Positions 25,483 through 34,530 of a stretch of DNA of 64,000 nucleotides are shown one piece after another. The stretch is from the NCBI GenBank assembly GCA_052386455.1, contig JBQTKD010000002.1:1-64000 (forward strand). Reading direction: 5' to 3'. A program made the position numbers and the translations under genes. The stretch's first letter is position 1. Every line of letters begins with the position of its first letter. This stretch comes from JBQTKD01 sp052386455. GTDB taxonomy: Bacteria; Actinomycetota; Actinomycetes; Sporichthyales; Sporichthyaceae. The notes below the pieces were generated by a model, which was not told the origin of the DNA, ran no database searches, and was given only the letters and a program-made list of their open reading frames with translations.

Positions 25483-25973
25483 GACCCGTGCTCCCACCAG
25501 GCTCCGATCTCGGCAACCACCTCGTCGCCGATCGGGTTCACGCCCGGCCCCGCGGCGAGCGCGTGCCCGGCCAGGACGTGTAGGCACTTCACACGGTCCG
25601 GCATCCCCCCGGCGGAGATCCCGGCAACCTCGGGCACCTCGCCCAGGCGAGCCCGTCGGCCGAGGTAGTCCCGGTGGGCGGCCCGATGCGCAGCGTGCAG
25701 GTCCGGGTCCGCGGCGACGCGGTCGCTGAGTTCGGTCATCCGGCCGGACGCCTCGATCGTGCCGATCCGGCTCGAGGCCCTCGGGCAAGTCAGATAGAAG
25801 AGCGTCGGGAACGGGGTGCCGTCCGGCAGGCGCGGTTCGGTCGCGAGCACGGCGGGGTTCCCGCACGGGCACCGGTACGCGACGGAGTCCACCCCGCGCG
25901 GCACCCTGCCCAGTTGTGCCTCGACGGCGGCCAGGTCGGACTCGCTCGGCGCCGGACCCAGGACCCCAGTCAC
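25470..25973 (-). CDS. DUF501 protein
   Basis: 167 residues, cytoplasmic. The conserved segments RCPCGNPAVLATEPRLPDG and FPTLFYLTCPRA match DUF501, a family found almost always between divIC and ppx in actinobacteria (Rv1025 in M. tuberculosis). Three cysteines, in CPCGNP and LTCP, could bind a metal. Function unknown. Start GTG at 25973 overlaps the upstream stop by four bases. Confidence 0.9.
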   Translation of the reverse strand: MTGVLGPAPSESDLAAVEAQLGRVPRGVDSVAYRCPCGNPAVLATEPRLPDGTPFPTLFYLTCPRASSRIGTIEASGRMTELSDRVAADPDLHAAHRAAHRDYLGRRARLGEVPEVAGISAGGMPDRVKCLHVLAGHALAAGPGVNPIGDEVVAEIGAWWEHGSCVE

Positions 25974-26554
25974 TGAGCCGCGGGCTGCAGGCCTCGCGGC
26001 AGTGCCTCCACCGGCGTCGAGGCATCGGCCAGCGACTCGGTGACGCGGCCCCACCAAGAGGTCGGGACGGTCGGGCCGCCGGGCAGGTCCGCCGCGAGCT
26101 CCGCGGGCGGGTCGGACACCCGGAACGCCTGCTCGCCCGGCTTCACGTAGTGCAGCCGCAGCCGAGCCTGGCGCTCGATCCAGAACGGCTGGTGACGCAG
26201 CTCGTTCTCCCTGCGGAGCTCCTCGAGCCGAGCGGTGCCCGCGGCCACCGATTCGCGGAGCTCGTCGATGTGCTGACGCTGCGCGACGTACCGCTGCACC
26301 GGATACGCGACGGACACCGCGACGAGGAACACGACCGACGCGAGGATCGCCGCACGCCGAGTGAAGGGGCTGCGGCGCAGGACGGGGAAGGGAGCTTCCT
26401 CGGTACGGGCCTGCGCCGGAACCCGGCCGCGCAGGGCACGCCGAGCCGGGTGCCGCATCGCGCGGCCCGTGCCGGGACGAGCGCGGTCGCGGATTCTGGG
26501 CCGCGGAGTGGGCCTGCGCCGAGGGACCTTCAACGGATGACCCGCGTCGGACAT
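25970..26554 (-). CDS. DivIC/FtsB-like septum formation initiator
   Basis: 194 residues from ATG at 26554. A basic, Pro-rich cytoplasmic tail of about 65 residues leads to one membrane helix (68-86), then a coiled coil (88-121) and the conserved YVKPGE at 136-141. It is the bitopic partner of FtsL and FtsQ in the divisome. The first seven codons lie within the end of palindromic element A, so the annotated start may have been supplied by that insertion; the next ATG at 26458 would still leave the whole membrane and coiled-coil region. Confidence 0.88.
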   Translation of the reverse strand: MSDAGHPLKVPRRRPTPRPRIRDRARPGTGRAMRHPARRALRGRVPAQARTEEAPFPVLRRSPFTRRAAILASVVFLVAVSVAYPVQRYVAQRQHIDELRESVAAGTARLEELRRENELRHQPFWIERQARLRLHYVKPGEQAFRVSDPPAELAADLPGGPTVPTSWWGRVTESLADASTPVEALPRGLQPAAQ

Positions 26555-26708
26555 TCGTTGCCGGATGCGGCCAGCGTCGATCGTGACTGGCGGCGGGATG
26601 CATCGCAAGGCGGAGGAGGAGCCCGATGCGGAGCATCGGGCGACGACGACAACGCAGCGAGGCGCCCGCCGGGCGCCGCAGGCGGTGACAGGTAATGGCC
26701 GACGCGGG

Positions 26709-26712
<4 letters not shown>
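26537..26712. mobile_element. Palindromic element A (MITE- or REP-like)
   Basis: The ends form a terminal inverted repeat: ATGACCCGCGTCGG plus CATT at 26537 and its complement ending at 26712, 18 of 19 matching. Inside are nested pairs, a GCCCGATG/CATCGGGC hairpin (26621-26641) and a GGCGCCC/GGGCGCC hairpin (26661-26677). The blocks flanking the first hairpin (26595-26623 and 26640-26664) are nearly identical to element B at 33241. The right end supplies the eno stop codon and the left end holds the DivIC start codon. It encodes no protein. Confidence 0.7.
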
Positions 26713-27992
<1,280 letters not shown>

Positions 27993-28073
27993 AACTGTCT
28001 CCCGGCGCGGCGGACACGAAGCGGAACCACCATACCCACGCGCCACAGGCTCTCCGAACCGCCGCTCCGCAGG

Positions 28074-28796
28074 TCAGGTCCCCAGGAAGCTTCCGGTGAT
28101 CGTTGCGAGCTCGGCGTGCGCGGCGGCGTCGTCGATCGCCGGGTCGCCGCGACCGAATATCGACCGGTAGGCGCCGAACTGGCCGTGCTCCATGCCGGCG
28201 ATCTCGCGGAGCAGCGCGCCGGGCGGCAGCAGGTCGGCGTGCGCGCGGGCGTCGGCCGGCGGGACGATTCCGTCGCGCCCGGCCACCACCACCAGCGCGC
28301 GGACGTCGGTCCGCATTCGCTCCAGCGGGTAGGCGGCCCACAGCACGACCCCCTCCACACGCGCCGCCGCGCGGTGCTCCAAGAAGTCCAGAGCCGCGAA
28401 CCCGCCGTAGGAGTGCCCGCCGACCCACCAGCGGTCGATCGCCGGGTGGGCGGCGATCACCTCACCCGCGGCGCCAGTGTCCAGCGGCGCGAAGAACAGC
28501 GGCACCCGAACGAAGAACACGGCGGTGCCGGTGGCCTTCACGATCGGCGCCCAGGTGGGCAGGTACGCGCGCGGGTCGGTGTGACCGCCCGGGTAGAAGA
28601 CAAGGCCGCGCGTCGGTGCCTGCCCGGCCGGAAGCAGGGAGTACCAGTCGTCGTGGGCCCTGTACTCCAGCGCCGGATCCGCGCGGACGGCGTCGAACGC
28701 GTCCGGCTCCACTCGCGACGGGGCGAAGAAGAACAGCACCGCCGCCACGACCAGTGCGTAGAGCACCGTCGCCAGCCCACGACCGAGCCGGCGCAC
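28074..28796 (-). CDS. Alpha/beta hydrolase, membrane-anchored
   Basis: 240 residues. One N-terminal membrane helix (about 10-28) is followed by an alpha/beta-hydrolase domain with the nucleophile elbow GGHSYGGF. An acid in AGRDGIVPP and histidine in MEHGQFG complete the triad. It starts at GTG 28796, five bases after the DUF885 stop, so both are probably one operon. Similar Streptomyces proteins are annotated only as alpha/beta hydrolase family. Confidence 0.82.
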   Translation of the reverse strand: MRRLGRGLATVLYALVVAAVLFFFAPSRVEPDAFDAVRADPALEYRAHDDWYSLLPAGQAPTRGLVFYPGGHTDPRAYLPTWAPIVKATGTAVFFVRVPLFFAPLDTGAAGEVIAAHPAIDRWWVGGHSYGGFAALDFLEHRAAARVEGVVLWAAYPLERMRTDVRALVVVAGRDGIVPPADARAHADLLPPGALLREIAGMEHGQFGAYRSIFGRGDPAIDDAAAHAELATITGSFLGT

Positions 28797-28801
28797 CCTG
28801 G

Positions 28802-30427
28802 TCAGAGCCCGAGGAGCGGGCGCAGGTGCCGCGCCGGCGGGGAGCCGTGGGCGAGCACCGCGTCGTGGACCTGGCGCAACGACCAGTCCGGGTGCGCGGC
28901 GCGCAGGTCCGCGCACAGGTCCCGCACGGCGAGATAGCCGACGAAGTAGGTAGACAACTGCGTGGAGGTGAGCAGCGCGCGGCGCCACTTGCCGACCGCC
29001 TCGCTCTCCTCCTGGTACCCGCGGTCGAGCATCAGACGCATGCCTTCGTCGCGGGTCATACCGCGGGTGTGGACCCGGACGTCGAGGATCGCGTTGATCG
29101 TCATCCGGAGCTGCGTCTTGAGCTGCTGCATCCGCACCGCGTCGCCGCCGAATCCGTGACGAGCCATCAGTTCCTCGGCGTAGACGGCCCACCCCTCGAC
29201 GAACGGCCCGTTCCAGAACACCTTGCGAACCTTGGTGGGCGTGTTCTGCCGACGGTCGTGCGCGAGCTGCAGCACGTGGCCGGGCATGGCCTCGTGGATC
29301 GTCAGATTGCGCATCATGTGCACGTTGTACTCGCGGTAGAACGACGCGACGCGCTCGGGGTCCCAGCCCTCCGGCGTCGGCGAGATCGCGTAGAAGGTGG
29401 GCAGCTCCGCCGTTTCCAGCGGTCCGGGCGGATCGCAGTAGGCGACGGCCACGCCGCGGTGGATTTCCGGCATGACGACGATGCTGACCGGGTCGTCGTA
29501 CACGGTGATCAGGTCGTGGGAGCGCACGAACGCGTAGGTCTCCTCCATCGCCGTGGCGGCGAGGTCGACGACCGTGTCGTCGGTGGGCGCGTCCGCAGCG
29601 AGGCGGTCCAGCACCTCGCGCACCTGGCCCTCGCGCGGGGGTGCGCCGGCGATCCGGGAGGCGACCTCCGCGATCTCCTCGGAGATCCGCGCCAGCTCGG
29701 CGTTCGCGTGCCCGAGAACCACGTCCGGGGAGTCGTCGGTGTCCAGGGTGAAGCGCAGCTTCCGAGCGAAGAGCGCCGGGCCCAGCCGCGGGTCCCCGTC
29801 CGCGTCGGCCTGCCGCGCGGCGAGCCAGGTGAGGTGGTCGGTGAGCGCGTCCTGGGCGAGGGCGAGCGGCTCGGTGACCTCGTCGACGAGCTCCGGCGCC
29901 TGCGCCAGGGCTCGTTCGAGCTCGGTACCGAGCAGGGACTGGGTGCCGGTGAACTGGCCGATGGCCGTCGCGACGTGGATCTCGGGCATGCGATCGAGGT
30001 CTGCGCGAGCGGCGGTGAGCGACTCCGGGATCTGCGCCAGCCGACCCGCGAGAGAACGGAGGCGGTCCGGCAGCGGGGCGAACTCGCGGGCCAGCAGGAC
30101 GTGCAACGCCGTTCCCGGGTTCGCGAGCAGCGGGTTCCAGGTGTGTTCGCGGAGGTCCTCGAGGGCGAAGACCTGGGCCTCGAGACGGTGGCGCAGGATC
30201 GCGTGGTCCACCCGCTCGCTCGCGTCCAGCGCGGCCGGGTCCACTGCGTCGAGCTGCTCGAGCCGAGTACGCCAGCGCGCGGCCTCCCGCTCCCGGGCGG
30301 AAGCGCCGGGCTCGGCGAGACGGTGGTCGAAGCGGTGGTCGCCCAGCGACGTGGCGGTCGCCGGGGACGCCTCCAACCATTCGTCCAATACCCGGGCAAC
30401 AAGGTCGTCGAAGGTGCCGGATGTCAT
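28802..30427 (-). CDS. DUF885 family predicted metallopeptidase
   Basis: 541 residues, cytoplasmic. The motif TIHEAMPGHVLQ resembles the HExxPGH zinc motif of the DUF885 family, with a second conserved segment FVEGWAVYAEEL downstream that supplies another ligand. Members of this family are often taken to be peptidases, but activity is known for few. ATG at 30427 is the only start consistent with domain length. It runs divergently from the glycosyltransferase at 30509, which is the probable shared promoter region. Confidence 0.85.
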   Translation of the reverse strand: MTSGTFDDLVARVLDEWLEASPATATSLGDHRFDHRLAEPGASAREREAARWRTRLEQLDAVDPAALDASERVDHAILRHRLEAQVFALEDLREHTWNPLLANPGTALHVLLAREFAPLPDRLRSLAGRLAQIPESLTAARADLDRMPEIHVATAIGQFTGTQSLLGTELERALAQAPELVDEVTEPLALAQDALTDHLTWLAARQADADGDPRLGPALFARKLRFTLDTDDSPDVVLGHANAELARISEEIAEVASRIAGAPPREGQVREVLDRLAADAPTDDTVVDLAATAMEETYAFVRSHDLITVYDDPVSIVVMPEIHRGVAVAYCDPPGPLETAELPTFYAISPTPEGWDPERVASFYREYNVHMMRNLTIHEAMPGHVLQLAHDRRQNTPTKVRKVFWNGPFVEGWAVYAEELMARHGFGGDAVRMQQLKTQLRMTINAILDVRVHTRGMTRDEGMRLMLDRGYQEESEAVGKWRRALLTSTQLSTYFVGYLAVRDLCADLRAAHPDWSLRQVHDAVLAHGSPPARHLRPLLGL

Positions 30428-30508
30428 GGCACGGACGCTATCGCGGCGGAATTCAAGGTCACTTTCGATACGCTGGCAGTTCCCCCGGCCTCGCGAGGAG
30501 CTCCCAGC

Positions 30509-33244
30509 TTGTCCAAGGTTTCCGTCGTCGTCCCGATGTTCAAAGTGGCCCGGTACCTGCCGGACTTCTTGGGCTCGTTGGACGCACAGGAGGGCGGGCT
30601 GGCCGACGTCGAGCTGATTTTTGTCGACGACGGGTCCCCGGACGAATCGGCCCGGCTGGTCACCGAGTGGAGCGAGCGCTCCGGCATCCCGATGCGTCTG
30701 GTCAGCAAGGCCAACGGCGGGCTGTGCTCGGCCCGCAACGCGGGACTGGAGATCGCCACCGGCGAGTGGATCACCTTCTGGGACCCGGACGACATCCTCG
30801 ACCCCTGGTACGCCGCGGAGTTCCGGGAGTTCCTCGACTCCCCCGAGGCTGCGAACGTGCACTTGGTCGTGGGTCGCCTGGTCTGGTTCGACGACGAGAC
30901 CGGGATGCGCAGCGAGCACCCGCTGGACTACCGGTTCAAGCAGGGCAACAAGGTCGTGGACCTGGAGTACTCCCCGGAGTACATCCACCTCGCCGCGAAC
31001 ACCGGGTACTACCGCCGCTCCGTGCTGATCGAACACGGTCTGACCTTCGACGCCCAGGTAGTGCCGACCTTCGAGGACGGCCAACTGACGGCACGTTACC
31101 TCGGCAAGTTCGAGAAACCGCGCGTCGCCTTCCGCGCCGACGCGCTGTACCTCTACCGCCGCCGTGCCGACCAGACGTCGCTGGTGCAGACCGGCTGGAG
31201 CAAGCCGACCAAGTACACCCACCAGCCCAAGTTCGGCTGGCTGAGCCTGCTCGAGTCCGTCAAGGCGGACCGCGGGCGCGTGCCGCGCTGGGCGCAGCAC
31301 CTCGTGCTCTACGAAATGCAGTGGTACTACAAGGCCAGCCGCACGGTCCCGGTCAAGACGGCCTGGGTTCCGAAGCCGATGCTGGACGAGTTCCACGACA
31401 CCCTGAACGAGGTCGTGGCCCTGCTCGACGAGGACTACATCGAGAACTTCCCCTTCGCGCAGCGCGCGCAGGCCGTCGACCTCGCCGCCTGTCTGATGAT
31501 CGGCATCAAGGGCCGCCTCCAACGCCCGACGGCCGTGACGGCGGATCAGATCGACACCCGCCGGCACGTCGTGCGGCTGCGGTACTACTACGGCGGCGAG
31601 CCGCCCGTGGAGGAGTTCCGCGCAGACGGCGCCCTAGTCCGCCCCAAGCACGCGAAAACCCGCCGCGTCGACTTCCTCGGCCGCACCCTGGCCTACGAAC
31701 GGTGCGTGTGGTTCCCCGCGTCGGCGAACGTCGCCGTGCGCCTCGACGGCACTCCCATGCCCATGCGGGTCGGGTCGCTGGAGAACACCCGGTACGAGGC
31801 CGGACCCCTGAAGTTCTGGAAGACCCTCGCCAAGCAGTCCCCGCCCAAGGGCTCCGGTGGCGCGCCGAAGGAGCAGGCGGCCGGGCCGAACTCCTCCGGC
31901 GGCAAGGCTCGGCGATATGCGCGCATCGCGCGGCGCGTGCAGGAGGACCCGAAGGCGGCCGTGGGCATCGCCCGCAAGAAGGCGCGCAAGGCCGTGGTGG
32001 CGCAACTCGTCGGCGGCAAGCGCCAGCGCAAGATCGTCGCCGTCGCGGTGCAGAAGTTGGACCGCTTCGAGTCCGTGCAGGCGCTGAACAACGCGTGGCT
32101 GCTCATGGACAAGGACACCCACGCCAACGACAACGCCGAGCACCTGTATCGGTACCTGCACAACGAGCAGCCCGACGTGAACGCCTGGTTCGTGCTGAAC
32201 CGCGACAGCGTCGACTGGGACCGGCTCGAGGCCGAGGGCTTCCGGCTGATCGCACACGGTTCGCGGCGGCACACTCTGGCGCTGCTGAACGCTCGCCACG
32301 TGCTCTCCTCCCACGCCGACCACTACGTGGTCCGGCCGCTGGAGAAGAAGGGCGTGGGCAGCGGCAACTGGCGATTCACGTTCCTGCAGCACGGCGTCAC
32401 CAAGGACGACCTGTCGACCTGGCTGAACGGCAAGCCGATCGACATGGTCGTCACGGCGACCCCGGACGAGCGGGCGACGATCGTCACCGACGGCACCGCG
32501 TACCGGTTCTCCACGCTGGACACCCCGCTCACCGGCTTCCCCCGGCACGACCGGCTCTGGCGATTGGGCGAGGCAACTCCGCCGCACGCGCGACGCAAGT
32601 TGCTGTTCATGCCCACGTGGCGGGTCAACCTGCTCGGTTCGCGCATCGGTTCGAGCAACGCCCGCGAACTTCGCCAGGACTTCTGGGAAACCGGGTACGC
32701 AAAGGCGTGGCGTCAGGTGCTCGAGTCCGAGCGCCTGCGCAAGGCCGCGGCCACCCACGGGTACGACATCACGTTCGTGCCGCACCCGAACATGCAGGAC
32801 TACCTGCACGGTTCGCCGCTCCCCGAGCACATCGCCGTGCATCGCTTCGCGGACATCGACGTGCAGCAGACGATCGCCGAGGCGGCCGTGCTCGTCTCGG
32901 ACTATTCCTCGCTCGCCTTCGAGGCGGCGTACCTGAACCGGCCGTGCGTGTACTACCAATTCGACGAGGCCGAGTTCTTCTCCGGCGAACACGTCTACAC
33001 CCGCGGCACCTGGAGCTACCGGGACGACGGCTTCGGCCCGGTGTGCACGGAGGCCGAGGAGACTCTCGACGTCGTCGTCGCGCTGGTGGACTCCGGCTGC
33101 ACTCCGGCCGAGGTCTACGCGCAGCGGATCGCGAAGACCTTCCCGTTCCGCGACGGCGAGTGCTCGCGCCGCACCTACGAGGCCGTTGCCGCGCTGGACA
33201 GGCCGATGAAGGCCAAAGACCTGTACGAGCGCCTCGAGCGCTAG
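30509..33244 (+). CDS. Glycosyltransferase family 2 fused to TagF-like CDP-glycerol phosphotransferase
   Basis: 911 residues from TTG at 30509, which follows GAGGAG by eight bases. The N-terminal GT2 domain (about 1-250) has VSVVVPMF, the DDG at 40-42 and the metal motif WDPDD at 91-95. A linker rich in Lys, Pro and Gly (about 440-520) leads to a CDP-glycerol:polyglycerol-phosphate glycerophosphotransferase domain with LQHGVTKDD, LLFMPTWR, FVPHPN and VSDYSSLAFE. This combination builds wall teichoic-acid-like or other glycerol-phosphate polymers. No membrane helix is seen, so it acts at the inner face. The stop codon lies in palindromic element B. Confidence 0.88.
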   Translation: MSKVSVVVPMFKVARYLPDFLGSLDAQEGGLADVELIFVDDGSPDESARLVTEWSERSGIPMRLVSKANGGLCSARNAGLEIATGEWITFWDPDDILDPWYAAEFREFLDSPEAANVHLVVGRLVWFDDETGMRSEHPLDYRFKQGNKVVDLEYSPEYIHLAANTGYYRRSVLIEHGLTFDAQVVPTFEDGQLTARYLGKFEKPRVAFRADALYLYRRRADQTSLVQTGWSKPTKYTHQPKFGWLSLLESVKADRGRVPRWAQHLVLYEMQWYYKASRTVPVKTAWVPKPMLDEFHDTLNEVVALLDEDYIENFPFAQRAQAVDLAACLMIGIKGRLQRPTAVTADQIDTRRHVVRLRYYYGGEPPVEEFRADGALVRPKHAKTRRVDFLGRTLAYERCVWFPASANVAVRLDGTPMPMRVGSLENTRYEAGPLKFWKTLAKQSPPKGSGGAPKEQAAGPNSSGGKARRYARIARRVQEDPKAAVGIARKKARKAVVAQLVGGKRQRKIVAVAVQKLDRFESVQALNNAWLLMDKDTHANDNAEHLYRYLHNEQPDVNAWFVLNRDSVDWDRLEAEGFRLIAHGSRRHTLALLNARHVLSSHADHYVVRPLEKKGVGSGNWRFTFLQHGVTKDDLSTWLNGKPIDMVVTATPDERATIVTDGTAYRFSTLDTPLTGFPRHDRLWRLGEATPPHARRKLLFMPTWRVNLLGSRIGSSNARELRQDFWETGYAKAWRQVLESERLRKAAATHGYDITFVPHPNMQDYLHGSPLPEHIAVHRFADIDVQQTIAEAAVLVSDYSSLAFEAAYLNRPCVYYQFDEAEFFSGEHVYTRGTWSYRDDGFGPVCTEAEETLDVVVALVDSGCTPAEVYAQRIAKTFPFRDGECSRRTYEAVAALDRPMKAKDLYERLER

Positions 33245-33409
33245 TGGTTCGTCTGCGAATTGCGGCGGTGTATGCGGTGATCAGCCGGGATGCATCGCAA
33301 GGCGGAGAAGGAGCCGATCCCGCTGTTGGATCGGCGACGACGACAACGCAGCGAGGCACCCGACTGGCGCCGCAGACGCTGCCAGATCAATTCGCAGGCG
33401 GACCACTAG
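33241..33409. mobile_element. Palindromic element B (MITE- or REP-like)
   Basis: Terminal inverted repeats of 22 bp: CTAGTGGTTCGTCTGCG.. at 33241-33262 and its complement at 33388-33409, matching at 20 of 22. The internal hairpin GCCGATCC/GGATCGGC (33313-33335) has the same place as the hairpin in element A but a different stem sequence, and the blocks around it are nearly identical to A. The outermost CTAG supplies TAG stop codons both to the glycosyltransferase gene on the left and to the convergent MarR gene on the right. Confidence 0.7.
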
Positions 33410-33978
33410 GCACGCTGGTGATCGCGGCAGTCGACCCGTAGCTGGGGCACCGGCAGGTCGGTCCCGAGAAGGGTGCATCGGTGCGTCGCGCCGTCGTGCC
33501 GGTGGAACAGGCACGTCGTGCAGGTGCGGGCGACGGTGATCGTGCCGGCGTCCACGAGCGCGGCGATCGTTGCGAGCAGCGCGCCGTACGCCTGTTCCTG
33601 GGCGCTCGCGGGGAGGGCCGCGACGGCGTCGCGGAAGGCGAGGTCGCGCCGCGCGACGTCCTCGGCCAGTCGGCGCCCAGCGGCCGTGAGCACGAGCAGC
33701 CCGCGGCGGGCGTCGGCCGGGTCGGCATCTCGCGTCAGCAGGCCCTTCCGCTCCAGTGCGCGCACCGAGTCGGTGACGGTCGGCTGGCTGACGCCGATCT
33801 CCGCGGCCAGGGCTCCGACCAGCGGCGCCGGCGGGACGCCCGCGGCCAGCGTTTCGAGCAGGTCCAACTGAAGCAGCGTCAGACCTGCTTCGCCCGCGAG
33901 GGACTGCCGCTGCGCACGCCGAGCGTGGGCCAGGCGGTCCAGCGCGGCGACGATCGACTCGGCGAGGCCGGCCGTCAC
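33406..33978 (-). CDS. MarR-family regulator with Cys-rich C-terminal tail
   Basis: 190 residues. The winged helix is clear (LAAEIGVSQPTVTDSVRALERKGLLTR with wing DADPADARRG). After the dimerisation helices comes an unusual tail of about 35 residues with TCTTCLFHR, HRCTLL and VDCRDH: four cysteines and several histidines that could form a redox or metal site. The GTG start overlaps the redoxin stop by four bases; a palindrome over the operon's -10 box is the probable operator. The stop codon lies in element B. Confidence 0.86.
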   Translation of the reverse strand: MTAGLAESIVAALDRLAHARRAQRQSLAGEAGLTLLQLDLLETLAAGVPPAPLVGALAAEIGVSQPTVTDSVRALERKGLLTRDADPADARRGLLVLTAAGRRLAEDVARRDLAFRDAVAALPASAQEQAYGALLATIAALVDAGTITVARTCTTCLFHRHDGATHRCTLLGTDLPVPQLRVDCRDHQRA

Positions 33979-34508
33979 GTGCAGCCGACGCCCGGTGCAC
34001 ACACCGCGCCCGCGCCGTCGGCCGCAACGGATACCGGCTCCGGCGCGGACTCGGTCAGCAGCTGCCCGAGGAGCGCACCGAGAGCGAGGTCGTCGACCTG
34101 GCCGAACGAGGTGTGGCGCAGTTGTCCGGCTCGGTCGAGCAGCAGAGTCGAGGGCGTGCCCTGCAGTCCGTAGCGGGACATGGTCGACGGTGTCGGGCGC
34201 CCCTGGACGTGGCGGTCCACGCCCACCGGAAAGTCGATCCGGTACTCGTGCAGGAACACCTTGAGCGAGTCCGGTCCCATGGCCGCGTGGTGCTCGAAGA
34301 CGGTGTGCAGCCCCACGACGGCGACCTGGCCTTTCGCGAAGGAACGGTGCACCTTCAGGGCCTGCGGGATGCCGTAGGCGACGCAGCCGGGGCAGAGCAT
34401 CTGGAAGGTCTCGATCAGCACGACCCGGCCGCGGAGGGACTCGGTGTCGAAGTCCGGGGCGTTGAGCCACTCGGAGACGTCGAACTCGAAGATGGGGTAG
34501 ACGTTCAT
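33975..34508 (-). CDS. Redoxin (TlpA/peroxiredoxin-like) family protein
   Basis: 177 residues without a signal peptide. The thioredoxin-fold active site is CPGC, residues 39-42, and the cis-proline loop is GTPSTLLLDR. A further CAPGVGC pair sits at the very C-terminus. It probably reduces peroxides or disulfides in the cytoplasm. It is the first gene of a two-gene operon with the Cys-rich MarR, suggesting redox-controlled expression. ATG at 34508 is six bases past the -10 box, so the mRNA appears leaderless. Confidence 0.84.
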   Translation of the reverse strand: MNVYPIFEFDVSEWLNAPDFDTESLRGRVVLIETFQMLCPGCVAYGIPQALKVHRSFAKGQVAVVGLHTVFEHHAAMGPDSLKVFLHEYRIDFPVGVDRHVQGRPTPSTMSRYGLQGTPSTLLLDRAGQLRHTSFGQVDDLALGALLGQLLTESAPEPVSVAADGAGAVCAPGVGCT

Positions 34509-34514
34509 CCCATC

Positions 34515-34530
34515 AATATAGGACTCCTAT
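34515..34530 (-). promoter_or_regulatory. -10 box and MarR operator of the redoxin operon
   Basis: On the minus strand TATATT (34520-34515) ends six bases before the ATG at 34508. The perfect palindrome ATAGGA-C-TCCTAT at 34518-34530 overlaps it. This AT-rich dyad stands out in a very GC-rich region and starts immediately after the stop of the upstream LicD gene. Confidence 0.6.

Noticed and set aside
28103..30508. Upstream extension of the GT2-TagF open frame
   Set aside because: It is antisense to the DUF885 and hydrolase genes, and GT2 starts normally at residue 5 from the TTG at 30509.
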